Positions 33,541 to 41,372 of a stretch of DNA of 64,000 bases are shown here, piece after piece. Below the pieces are notes generated by a model. It had not been told where the DNA came from and searched no databases. It saw only the letters and a program-made list of their open reading frames with translations. The translations under genes and the position numbers were made by a program. Numbering within the stretch: the stretch's first letter is position 1; each line of letters starts with the position of its first letter. This DNA comes from Sphaerisporangium dianthi (GTDB lineage: Bacteria; Actinomycetota; Actinomycetes; Streptosporangiales; Streptosporangiaceae): assembly GCF_042654065.1 (NCBI RefSeq), contig NZ_JBHSFP010000039.1:1-64000 (forward strand), written 5' to 3'.

Positions 33541-35076
33541 TTGAACACCCGAGTCAAGCGTCTCGCCCTCCCGCTCGGTGGCGCTCTCGCCGCCACCAGC
33601 ATGATCGGCGCCACCCTGGTCACCTCCGCCAATGCCGCCACCGCGCCGCAGAAGAAGATGGTGTCCCTGGCTTCCGCGACCAGCGCTCAGAAGGTCGCCA
33701 ACTACTGGAAGTCCAACGGTGGCGCGAACCTGAAGGCGGCCGCGCAGTTCACCGGCGACCAGCAGGTGTCGGGCAAGGTCAAGCTCGGTGGCGGCGACGC
33801 CGCTCCTGACGGCAAGGCCGGCTCCATCCTGCCGACCGGTCAGGAGAAGGTCACCCCGACCAAGGTGAAGAACGTCAACCTGCCGAAGACCATCGGCAAG
33901 GTCTTCTTCACGGTGGGCGACAAGGAGTACTGGTGCTCCGCGTCCTCCGTCCAGGGCAAGTACCGCAACCTGGTCGCCACCGCCGGACACTGCGTGTTCG
34001 ACGAGGGTGTTCAGAACGGCGCGCTCGACAACTGGGTCTTCATCCCGGGCTACTACCAGGGCAAGACCCCCTGGGGCATCTACGTGGGTAAGGCCGCCTA
34101 CACCCACTACGACTTCGCCGTCTACGAGGACTACGACAGCGACTACGCTTTCGTGACCGTCTACAACGGCATCTCCTACGCCGGCGAGAAGCAGGTCACC
34201 AAGAAGACCTTCGACGAGTGGGAAGGTTACAAGTACGGCAAGGACGTCGAGATCACGGAGAAGGAGTACAAGCAGCTCGTCGACGAGTTCGGCAAGGACG
34301 CTCCCGTCTTCGTCAAGGACTCCGCCTCCGAGAAGATCGTTCCCTGGACGACCCCGAACGCCGTCACGGCGACCAAGGAAGTCACCAAGGACGAGTACGA
34401 CGCCGCCGCCAACGTTCCGGCCAACCAGAACTTCCACCAGGCGCCCGAGCTGACCGAGAAGAAGATCGTCAGCAAGGAAGAGTACGACGCCTACAACGGC
34501 AAGGGCTACAAGAAGATCGAGGACAGCGCGTACACCATCACGCGCTTCTTCCTCGTGTACAAGGTGGAGAAGACCTCGACGGTCAAGTACTACAAGACGG
34601 TCTACTTCATCGAGTACTACAAGGACGCGGGTCGCCTGGGCGACAACGTCGGCGGCCAGGGCTTCACCTGGAACCAGAAGGTCGGCCAGCCGGTCTACAT
34701 CTTCGGCTACCCCGCGGCCCCGCACCCCGACGGTGACAAGCCGTTCACCGGTGTGACGCCGAAGTGGTGCTACGGCAAGACCTTCGCCGCCAAGGCCGCC
34801 GCCGCGTTCAAGGCCGAGGCTCAGATCGGTCTCAAGTGCTCCATGACCGCCGGCTCCTCCGGTGCGCCGTGGATCCTGAAGTACAGCAGCACGAAGCGTC
34901 TCGGCTACATCAACGGTGTCTCCAGCCTCATCGGCGACGCCGACACGAACGGCCGCATCGACTTCAGCACCTCGCCGTACTTCGACACCGAGACCTACTC
35001 GATCTACAAGTCGGCCGCCAACCTCTGGTCCGGCTCGATCGTGACCAAGGACGGCGCTGTCGTCCAGAAGGCCTGA
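33541..35076 (+). CDS. Array peptidase D: secreted serine peptidase with insertion domain, GSSGAP motif
   Basis: 511 residues from a TTG start with AAGGAG upstream. Same architecture as C: signal peptide, pro-region, His150, Asp201 and Ser440, but the nucleophile loop reads GSSGAP, with Ala replacing the second Gly of GxSGGP; this Gly contributes to the oxyanion hole region, so activity may be altered. The insertion middle (about 259-347) differs in sequence and is 11 residues shorter than in C, while keeping EVTKDEY and VSKEEYDAYNGKGYKK. Together with C it marks a recent duplication followed by change confined to the insert. Confidence 0.88.
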   Translation: MNTRVKRLALPLGGALAATSMIGATLVTSANAATAPQKKMVSLASATSAQKVANYWKSNGGANLKAAAQFTGDQQVSGKVKLGGGDAAPDGKAGSILPTGQEKVTPTKVKNVNLPKTIGKVFFTVGDKEYWCSASSVQGKYRNLVATAGHCVFDEGVQNGALDNWVFIPGYYQGKTPWGIYVGKAAYTHYDFAVYEDYDSDYAFVTVYNGISYAGEKQVTKKTFDEWEGYKYGKDVEITEKEYKQLVDEFGKDAPVFVKDSASEKIVPWTTPNAVTATKEVTKDEYDAAANVPANQNFHQAPELTEKKIVSKEEYDAYNGKGYKKIEDSAYTITRFFLVYKVEKTSTVKYYKTVYFIEYYKDAGRLGDNVGGQGFTWNQKVGQPVYIFGYPAAPHPDGDKPFTGVTPKWCYGKTFAAKAAAAFKAEAQIGLKCSMTAGSSGAPWILKYSSTKRLGYINGVSSLIGDADTNGRIDFSTSPYFDTETYSIYKSAANLWSGSIVTKDGAVVQKA

Positions 35077-35114
35077 CGTTCTCAGAATTAGGAACGGCAG
35101 ACCCGAGCTGTAAA

Positions 35115-35154
35115 CCGCAGGGTCCGGCATTCGTGCCGGGCCCTGCGGCCTTTT
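35115..35154 (+). terminator. UUCG-capped terminator after peptidase D
   Basis: A 15-bp stem (one G-U pair) with a TTCG tetraloop, followed by CCTTTT, 38 nt after the stop. Confidence 0.88.
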
Positions 35155-35222
35155 GTGGGCCCATCTCCGTCGTTCCAGCTGTTCACGGTGGAGACGGCGG
35201 AGCACCGAGACGGCAGCGATGG

Positions 35223-35238
35223 CGTGATTTACGTCACA
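35223..35238. promoter_or_regulatory. CRP-like site upstream of peptidase E
   Basis: CGTGATTTACGTCACA, one mismatch to TGTGA-N6-TCACA, 243 bp before the start; positionally equivalent to the sites before C and D. Confidence 0.5.
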
Positions 35239-35421
35239 TCACGCGAAACGTGTACTCCAGCCCCTCGCCTCGCGCACACGGCTTTGGACCGTTTCCACCT
35301 GTGCGAGCCCGGCCCGGCGGATCCGTCCCGGACGTCCCGCCGGACCCTCCGGACCAGCCAGATCGACGTTCTGTTGAGTCTTACGACTCGTTTCTCATGA
35401 TCAGCCCGATAGGTTGCCTAC

Positions 35422-35442
35422 TGTCCCTTTTGGGATCAGTGG
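35422..35442 (+). promoter_or_regulatory. Shared array element upstream of peptidase E
   Basis: TGTCCCTTTTGGGATCAGTGG: a TCCC-N4-GGGA inverted repeat starting 59 bases before the TTG start. Confidence 0.5.
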
Positions 35443-35480
35443 GGCAGGAGTCATCTTCTGCGGCAGAACAAGGAGTCTCA

Positions 35481-36557
35481 TTGAACACCCGAGTCAAGCG
35501 ATTCGTGCTCCCTCTCGGCGGCGCCGCCGTCGCCGCCGGCATGATCGCGGCATCCCTCACCACCGGCGCGAGCGCCTCCGCGGCGGCCGAGCCGGCCGCG
35601 GACAGCATGGCCACCACCACCGCGGCCCTGGAGACGGTGAAGTTCTGGGCGGCCGACGGCGGCAAGGCCCTCAAGGCCGCCACCAAGTACACCGAGGACG
35701 CCTCGGTGAAGGGCAAGATCCGCCTCGGCGGCGGCGACGCCGCGCCCGACGGCAAGACCGGCGTCGTGCCGCCGATCGGCCAGGAGAAGGTCGTCCCGAC
35801 CAAGGTGAAGAACGTCAACCTGCCGCGCACCATCGGCAAGGTGTTCTTCCGCCTGGACGGCCACTTCTACTGGTGCTCCGCTTCCTCCGTCCAGGGCAAG
35901 TACCGCAACCTGGTCGCCACCGCCGGGCACTGCGTGTACGACACCGACGCCAACCGCGACACCCTCGACCACTGGGTGTTCATCCCGGCGTTCTACCAGG
36001 GCAAGGCGCCGTTCGGCATCTACGTCGGCAAGTCGGCCTACACGCACTTCGACTTCGCCAACTACGAGGACTTCGACAGCGACTACGCCTTCGTCACCGT
36101 GTACAACGGTGTCGAGCCGTGGACCTGGAAGGACACCGGCCGCCTCGGCGACAACGTCGGCGGCCAGGGCTTCGCCTGGAACCAGAAGATCGGCCAGACC
36201 GTGTACGCGTTCGGCTACCCCGCCGGCCCGCACCCCGACGGCGACAAGCCCTTCACCGGTCTGACGCCGAAGTACTGCTACGGCAAGACCTCCGCGGCCG
36301 GGACCGTCTCCGGCTTCAAGGCCGAGGCGCAGATCGGGCTGAAGTGCTCCATGACCGCGGGCTCCTCCGGCGGCCCCTGGATCACGCAGTACAGCAGCAC
36401 CAAGCGCGTCGGCTACATCAACGGCGTGACGAGCCTGGTCGGCGACTCCGACGCCAACGGCCGGTTCGACTTCGCCACCTCGCCGTACTTCGACAGCGAG
36501 ACCTACTCGATCTACAGCGCGGCCGCGAACCTGGCCTCGGGCAAGATCGGCAAGTGA
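35481..36557 (+). CDS. Array peptidase E: compact secreted serine peptidase
   Basis: 358 residues from a TTG start with AAGGAG eight bases upstream. Signal peptide about 1-33, pro-region, and the same peptidase domain as C/D but without the insertion: after Asp201 (DSDYAFVTV) only about 10 residues lead to GRLGDNVGGQGF. Triad complete: His150, Asp201, Ser296 (GSSGGP). Predicted active; it shows the ancestral or secondarily compacted form of the fold. Confidence 0.9.
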   Translation: MNTRVKRFVLPLGGAAVAAGMIAASLTTGASASAAAEPAADSMATTTAALETVKFWAADGGKALKAATKYTEDASVKGKIRLGGGDAAPDGKTGVVPPIGQEKVVPTKVKNVNLPRTIGKVFFRLDGHFYWCSASSVQGKYRNLVATAGHCVYDTDANRDTLDHWVFIPAFYQGKAPFGIYVGKSAYTHFDFANYEDFDSDYAFVTVYNGVEPWTWKDTGRLGDNVGGQGFAWNQKIGQTVYAFGYPAGPHPDGDKPFTGLTPKYCYGKTSAAGTVSGFKAEAQIGLKCSMTAGSSGGPWITQYSSTKRVGYINGVTSLVGDSDANGRFDFATSPYFDSETYSIYSAAANLASGKIGK

Positions 36558-36626
36558 GCTCGCGTGACCTCCGCGTCCCTTGAGCGTGAGGTGACGTTCC
36601 GCACCCCCTGAGCAGGGTGCGACGAG

Positions 36627-36655
36627 GGCCCGGCTTCGGCCGGGCCTTTCGTTTT
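36627..36655 (+). terminator. UUCG-capped terminator after peptidase E
   Basis: An 8-bp stem GGCCCGGC with TTCG loop followed by TTTCGTTTT, 69 nt after the stop. Confidence 0.85.
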
Positions 36656-36769
36656 GTCAACCTCACCATTCAGTGAGGGTTTGCTTACTTAATATCCCAT
36701 TACATGGTTTATGTCCGATTATCCACACTGCTCATACGGCCTAAGTAAAGAAATGACATAGGCTCAAGT

Positions 36770-36792
36770 TATCCCCTTTGGGACGCATGGGA
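36770..36792 (+). promoter_or_regulatory. Shared array element upstream of peptidase F
   Basis: TATCCCCTTTGGGACGCATG, combining the TATCCC/GACGCATGG half of C and D with the TCCC/GGGA inverted repeat of E; 60 bases before the ATG. A TAGGCT box precedes it. The stretch 36650-36770 is unusually A/T-rich. Confidence 0.5.
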
Positions 36793-36829
36793 CATAAGTG
36801 ATGTTCCTTGTCAGAACAAGAGGAGCTTT

Positions 36830-37906
36830 ATGAGTATCCGAGCAAGACAGCTCATCCTCCCTCTCGGTGCCGCCATCACCGCCACCGGCATGATCGGCGC
36901 CGCTCTCACCTCGTCCGCCGGGGCCACGGCCAAGCCCCAGCCGACGAACGTCTCCCTCGCCTCCAGCAAGGCCAAGGCGAGCGAGACCGCGAAGTTCTGG
37001 AGCGCGAACGGCGGACGGCAGCTCAAGGCCGCCACCCGCTACTCCAACGACTCCTCCGTCAACGGAAAGGTCAAGTTCGGCGGGAGTGACGCCAAGCCCG
37101 ACGGCAAGACCGGCGTCGTGCCGCCGATCGGCCAGGAGAAGGTCACCCCGACCAAGGTGAAGAACGTCAACCTGCCGCGCACCATCGGCAAGGTGTTCTT
37201 CCGCGTCGACGGCAGGCCCTACTGGTGCTCGGCGTCCTCGATCCAGTCGAAGTACCACAACCTCGTCGCGACCGCGGGGCACTGCGTGTACGACACCGAC
37301 CGCAACCGCGACACCCTGGACCGCTGGGTGTTCGTCCCGGCGTTCTACCAGGGCAAGGCGCCCTACGGCATCTACGTCGGCAAGTCGGCCTACACGCACT
37401 TCGACTTCGCCAACTACGAGGACTACGACAGCGACTACGCCTTCGTCACGGTCTACAACGGCATCGACGCACGCACCTGGAAGGACCGCGGCCGCCTGGG
37501 CGACAACGTCGGCGGCCAGGGCTTCGCCTGGAACCAGAAGATCGGCCAGTCGGTCTACGCGTTCGGTTACCCCGCCGGCCGGCACCCTGACGGCGACAGG
37601 CCGTTCACCGGTGTCACGCCGAAGTGGTGCTACGGCACGACCAAGCCCGCGGGCGTCACGGCCGCCTACAAGGCCGAGGCGCAGATCGCGCTGAAGTGCT
37701 CCATGACCGCCGGTTCCGCGGGCGGCCCGTGGATCGCCAAGTACAGCAGCACCAAGCGGCTGGGCTACGTCAACGGCGTGACGAGCCTCATCGGCGACTC
37801 CGACGGCAACGGCCGTTATGACTTCAGCACCTCGCCGTACTTCGACAGCGAGACCTACGCCGTCTACCGCAAGGCCGCCAACCTCTGGTCCGGCCCCATC
37901 CGCTGA
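36830..37906 (+). CDS. Array peptidase F: compact member with catalytic Ser replaced by Ala
   Basis: 358 residues, ATG start with GAGGAG upstream. Same compact layout as E, with His151 and Asp202 present, but the nucleophile loop reads GSAGGP: Ala297 (codon GCG) stands where the catalytic Ser should be. All structural residues, the two likely disulfides (Cys133-Cys152; Cys267-Cys290) and the signal peptide are kept, and codon use is normal, so this looks like a maintained pseudoprotease rather than a decaying gene. It could act as a binding protein, decoy for the inhibitor or regulator of its siblings; this is inference. Confidence 0.88.
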   Translation: MSIRARQLILPLGAAITATGMIGAALTSSAGATAKPQPTNVSLASSKAKASETAKFWSANGGRQLKAATRYSNDSSVNGKVKFGGSDAKPDGKTGVVPPIGQEKVTPTKVKNVNLPRTIGKVFFRVDGRPYWCSASSIQSKYHNLVATAGHCVYDTDRNRDTLDRWVFVPAFYQGKAPYGIYVGKSAYTHFDFANYEDYDSDYAFVTVYNGIDARTWKDRGRLGDNVGGQGFAWNQKIGQSVYAFGYPAGRHPDGDRPFTGVTPKWCYGTTKPAGVTAAYKAEAQIALKCSMTAGSAGGPWIAKYSSTKRLGYVNGVTSLIGDSDGNGRYDFSTSPYFDSETYAVYRKAANLWSGPIR

Positions 37907-38011
37907 GCGCCTTCCCGCGCTGGGCGGACGGCAAGGGCGTGACCGCGCCGCTCACCGAGCGGCAGGGCACGCCCCGCGCCGAGCACGCGGCAGGGCGCCG
38001 TCATCGCCCGA

Positions 38012-38046
38012 CCGGCCCGGCCCCAGGACTCCTGGGGCCGGGCCGG
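38012..38046 (+). terminator. Terminator between peptidase F and the convergent NsdA-like gene
   Basis: A perfect 16-bp G/C stem with a 3-nt loop (ACT), symmetrical enough to serve both converging transcripts. Confidence 0.8.
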
Positions 38047-38061
38047 CCTCGTTCCCGGCCG

Positions 38062-39423
38062 CTACGCCGCCGGGGCCAGTTCTCTGCTGCGCCGCACCAG
38101 CGTGGCCACCTCGGGCTCCTTGCTCAAGGGCGCGAGCCGCCGTCGCAGGTCGGCGACATAGGACCTGGTGCGCACGGACGAAAGGCCGGCCGCGAGGTCG
38201 AGGGCGGAGCCGCCCACATGGCAGGCCTGCTCGACATCCCCGCAGATGGCGTGCGCCGAGGCCAGCAGGGACAGGTTGAACATGCGCCCCCGCACGAAGC
38301 GTCCGTCCATGTCGAGGGAGCGGCGCGCGTACCGCACGGCCTGCGCCCCGTCACCGAGGTCGCGGAAGCAGTGGGCGTACTTGGCCGCCAGATACGCCTC
38401 GTCGAAGTAGCGGATCCACTCGGGCTCCTCCTCGGGGCTGCGCCGGTCGAAGGCCAGGTCGGCCTCGTGCAGCGCGAGCGCGCACGCCGCGCCGTCGGAG
38501 AGACCCGCGTGGGCGTGGGCCTCCAGCACGTAGGCCTCGGCCAGCAGGGACGGGATCTCCGCCCGCCGGGCCGACACCTGGGCGGCCCTCGCGAGATCGA
38601 GGGCGTGCCTGGGACGGCCTATATATATGGCCTGGTGCGCCATGCCGGCGAGGATCTCGCCGCCGAAGCCGTGGTCGCCCGCGCCGCGCGCCAGGCTGAG
38701 CGCCTGGATGAGGTGGCGCTGGGCGAGCCCGTGCTGCTCCATGTCGTAGGCCATCCACCCGGCCAGCCGGGTCACCCCGGCCGCCGCCGACGCCAGCGCC
38801 CTGCCGGTGGCCTCGCCATAAATGCCGTCCTTGAGCAGCGGCGCGACGGCCGAATCGAGATATCTGACGACCGCCGGGCGCACCCGGCCGCCGCCGAAGC
38901 GGTTGTCCAGCTCGCCGAACGAGCGGGTGACCTCGCGGATCGCGGCGATGTCGTGGGCGCCGACCTTGCGTACGCCGGAGGCGTGGGGCTTGTCCTCGCC
39001 GGACAAGGTGAGCCATCGCAGGGCTCCCGACGAGCCCGCCCCGACGGCGAAGGCGGAGTCGAGGAGGAACCTGCGCCGCTGCAGGTCCGCCCTCCATAGT
39101 GCTGTCACGGTCTCGACACCCTCCTGCCACGTATGTGGGAATTCCTGGCCGAGGTCGAGGGGCGTGGCTCCCCCCGCCATACCGAGGTCCTCCGAGGTGT
39201 AGGGCCGACCGAGCCGCAGAGCGAAGATCTCGGCGAGGAGCGCCGGCACCGGGTCGCGCGGCTGCTGGCCGTCGATCCAGCGCGACACCGAGCTGTGGTC
39301 GTACCTCAGGCCGGTCAGGCCCCGCGCGGCTCCGAGGTCGTTGAGCCTGCGGGCCAGCCCCTTGTGGGAGAAGCCGGCCTCGGCGATGAGGTGCCGAAGA
39401 AGGAGGTTGTGCTCGCGTCGCAT
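38062..39423 (-). CDS. NsdA-like regulator: helix-turn-helix plus TPR-type repeats
   Basis: A 453-residue protein. The N-terminal 80 residues hold a helix-turn-helix-like segment (HKGLARRLNDLGAARGL, HSSVSRWIDGQQPRDPVP); the remainder is helical repeats of TPR type (GAGDHGFGGEILAGMAHQA, GDGAQAVRYARRSLDMDG). This layout matches NsdA and related streptomycete regulators that repress differentiation and antibiotic production. The ATG at 39423 has GGGGAAAG upstream; a GTG eight codons earlier is less likely. The target is unknown. Confidence 0.75.
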   Translation of the reverse strand: MRREHNLLLRHLIAEAGFSHKGLARRLNDLGAARGLTGLRYDHSSVSRWIDGQQPRDPVPALLAEIFALRLGRPYTSEDLGMAGGATPLDLGQEFPHTWQEGVETVTALWRADLQRRRFLLDSAFAVGAGSSGALRWLTLSGEDKPHASGVRKVGAHDIAAIREVTRSFGELDNRFGGGRVRPAVVRYLDSAVAPLLKDGIYGEATGRALASAAAGVTRLAGWMAYDMEQHGLAQRHLIQALSLARGAGDHGFGGEILAGMAHQAIYIGRPRHALDLARAAQVSARRAEIPSLLAEAYVLEAHAHAGLSDGAACALALHEADLAFDRRSPEEEPEWIRYFDEAYLAAKYAHCFRDLGDGAQAVRYARRSLDMDGRFVRGRMFNLSLLASAHAICGDVEQACHVGGSALDLAAGLSSVRTRSYVADLRRRLAPLSKEPEVATLVRRSRELAPAA

Positions 39424-39783
39424 CGCTCTTTCCCCAAGGAGGATCACGGCGGATCGGTTGTCGGCGCTCCGCCGCGAGCCCTGCTGCGCGCGCTCTCGTG
39501 CGCGACTGCCACCCCGGCCGGTAACGGAGGGTTTTTGTTATAGCACGATGCGTGACTCGGTGTGGGAATTCCCAAGACTTGACCCTAGGAGCGATACCTC
39601 ATGACGAAGCGGCGTCATTTCGGAGGGGATGTTCGACATGGCATGCCGGCGGAACGCGAAGGGCGCCGGGACGCCGTGCACGATGGCGTCCCGGCGCCCG
39701 GGAGCGCTGGAGTCCTCCGGCGCAGGAGCGCGGGAGCGTTCGGACGGACTTCTTCCTGGAGCGCGGCGGCGCGCTCGCGCGGG
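39424..39783. other. Intergenic region between malic enzyme and NsdA-like genes
   Basis: 360 bp without a convincing gene. It contains the terminator of the malic enzyme gene (39661-39699) and the palindrome TGGGAATTCCCA at 39563-39574, about 140 bp upstream of the NsdA-like start. Confidence 0.55.
39661..39699 (-). terminator. Terminator after the malic enzyme gene
   Basis: A perfect 15-bp stem (GGGCGCCGGGACGCC and inverted copy) with a 9-nt loop, 85 nt past the malic enzyme stop on the minus strand. Confidence 0.75.
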
Positions 39784-40974
39784 CTACGCGCGCGCGACGC
39801 CGTCGAGACGGGCCTGGTCGGCGACGGCGGCGACCACCGCGGGGGCGACGCGCCGGTCGAACGGGCTCGGGATGACGTAGTCCGCCGACAGGTCGTCCCC
39901 GACGACGGCCGCGAGCGCGTCGGCGGCGGCGACCTTCATGTTCTCGGTGATCGTGGAGGCGCGGACGTCCAGGGCGCCGCGGAAGACGCCGGGGAAGGCG
40001 AGCACGTTGTTGATCTGGTTCGGGAAGTCCGACCTGCCGGTGGCGACCACCCGCGCGTGCCGGCGCGCCACATCGGGGAGCACCTCGGGCGTCGGGTTGG
40101 AAAGGGCGAAGACGATGGAGTCGGCGGCCATGGTCGCCACGGCCCGCTCGGAGATCGTCGAGCCCGACAGGCCGATGAAGACGTCGGCGCCGGCCAGGGC
40201 CTCTTCGGTGGAGCCGGTGTGGCCGCCGCGGTTGGTGTCCCTGGCGAGGGCCTCCTTGTAGGGGTTCAGCCCTTCGCGGCCCTGGTAGATCATGCCCTTG
40301 GAGTCGGAGACGGCGATGTCGCCGATGCCGGCGTTCAGCAGGATGCGCGTGACGGCCACGCCCGATGCCCCGGCGCCGGCGACGACGGCGCGCAGGTCGG
40401 AGAGCGAGCGCCCGGTCAGGCGGGCGGCGTTGCGCAGCGCGGCCAGCACCACGATGGCGGTGCCGTGCTGGTCGTCGTGGAAGACCGGGATGTCGAGCAG
40501 CCCGCGCAGGCGGTTCTCGACCTCGAAGCAGCGGGGGGCGCTGATGTCCTCCAGGTTGACGCCGCCGAACGACGGCGCCAGCCGGACCACCGTCTCGACC
40601 AGGGCGTCCACGTCGGTGCAGTCGAGGCAGATCGGGACGGCGTCCACGTTGCCGAACTCTTTGAACAGCAGCGCCTTGCCTTCCATGACCGGCATGGCGG
40701 CGGCGGGGCCGATGTCGCCCAGGCCGAGGACGGCGGTGCCGTCGGAGACGACGGCGACGACGTTGGAGACCCAGGTGTACTCGGAGACGAGTTCGGGCTG
40801 GTCGGCGATGGCGGTGCAGACCCTGGCGACGCCCGGTGTGTAGGCGAGGGACAGGTCGTCGGCATCGCGGACCGGGACGGTGGAGCGGACCTCGAGCTTG
40901 CCGCCGCGGTGCATCGCGAACGCGGGATCGAGATCAAGGGCTTCAAGAGAAGTGGTGAACGGCGTGACTGCCAC
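39784..40974 (-). CDS. NAD(P)-dependent malic enzyme
   Basis: A 396-residue, single-module bacterial malic enzyme converting malate to pyruvate and CO2. SLAYTPGVARVC holds the catalytic Tyr, MEGKALLFKEFG the Lys, FHDDQHGTA the metal-binding Asp pair, and VVAGAGASGVAVTRIL the dinucleotide fold. No phosphotransacetylase-like C-terminus is present. The GTG start has AGGGG upstream. It feeds pyruvate/NADPH supply from the TCA cycle. Confidence 0.94.
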   Translation of the reverse strand: MAVTPFTTSLEALDLDPAFAMHRGGKLEVRSTVPVRDADDLSLAYTPGVARVCTAIADQPELVSEYTWVSNVVAVVSDGTAVLGLGDIGPAAAMPVMEGKALLFKEFGNVDAVPICLDCTDVDALVETVVRLAPSFGGVNLEDISAPRCFEVENRLRGLLDIPVFHDDQHGTAIVVLAALRNAARLTGRSLSDLRAVVAGAGASGVAVTRILLNAGIGDIAVSDSKGMIYQGREGLNPYKEALARDTNRGGHTGSTEEALAGADVFIGLSGSTISERAVATMAADSIVFALSNPTPEVLPDVARRHARVVATGRSDFPNQINNVLAFPGVFRGALDVRASTITENMKVAAADALAAVVGDDLSADYVIPSPFDRRVAPAVVAAVADQARLDGVARA

Positions 40975-41372
40975 AGCGACCCCTGTGTCTAAGGACGGAT
41001 TCCTTCTGTAGACGCCGCAGGCGAACGAAGGCCCAGGCTTCTGTAGCCGCCCGGCGGCCGTCGTCGTTGACGGTCGTCCTTGGAGGGGGTACGGGGGTCA
41101 CCCGTTGCTTGATTGTGCCACATGTCGAGACGCCTGCCGATGGCCGCGGCGCCACGATTCCGTGCACCACATCCGCCGTTCAGACGCATCAATCCGGACA
41201 TATCGCTATTTCTCCCCCTGTTTGAGACTCATACCCGGACGTTCCCGTCGTGATTCCCCCGGCCGTACCCGGCAGCTCGAAAACCCTTACCCGTACGGCT
41301 TTCCAGGCCACCCCACCTTGACGCGTGTAATACTCGGTAAGCCGAACCGTCTCTTACCGCTCCGGGGCCGAC
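40975..41372. other. Divergent promoter region of malic enzyme and CGNR genes
   Basis: 398 bp without a gene. A TTGACG -35-like box (41318-41323) with TAAGCC 15 bp downstream points toward the CGNR gene; no operator or RNA was recognised. Confidence 0.5.

Larger units (their letters stand above)
35077..35480. other. Upstream region of peptidase E
   Basis: 404 bp without a gene: terminator of D, a CRP-like site with one mismatch, a TAGGTT -10-like box near 35410 and the shared array element at 35422. Confidence 0.6.

Noticed and set aside
34764..35480. 239-codon N-terminal extension of peptidase E into peptidase D
   Set aside because: The frame runs antiphase through peptidase D and its terminator; the true start is the TTG at 35481.
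39601..39700. Possible small plus-strand gene starting MTKRRHFGG
   Set aside because: The frame soon enters the malic enzyme terminator hairpin and continues as an antisense shadow of that gene.
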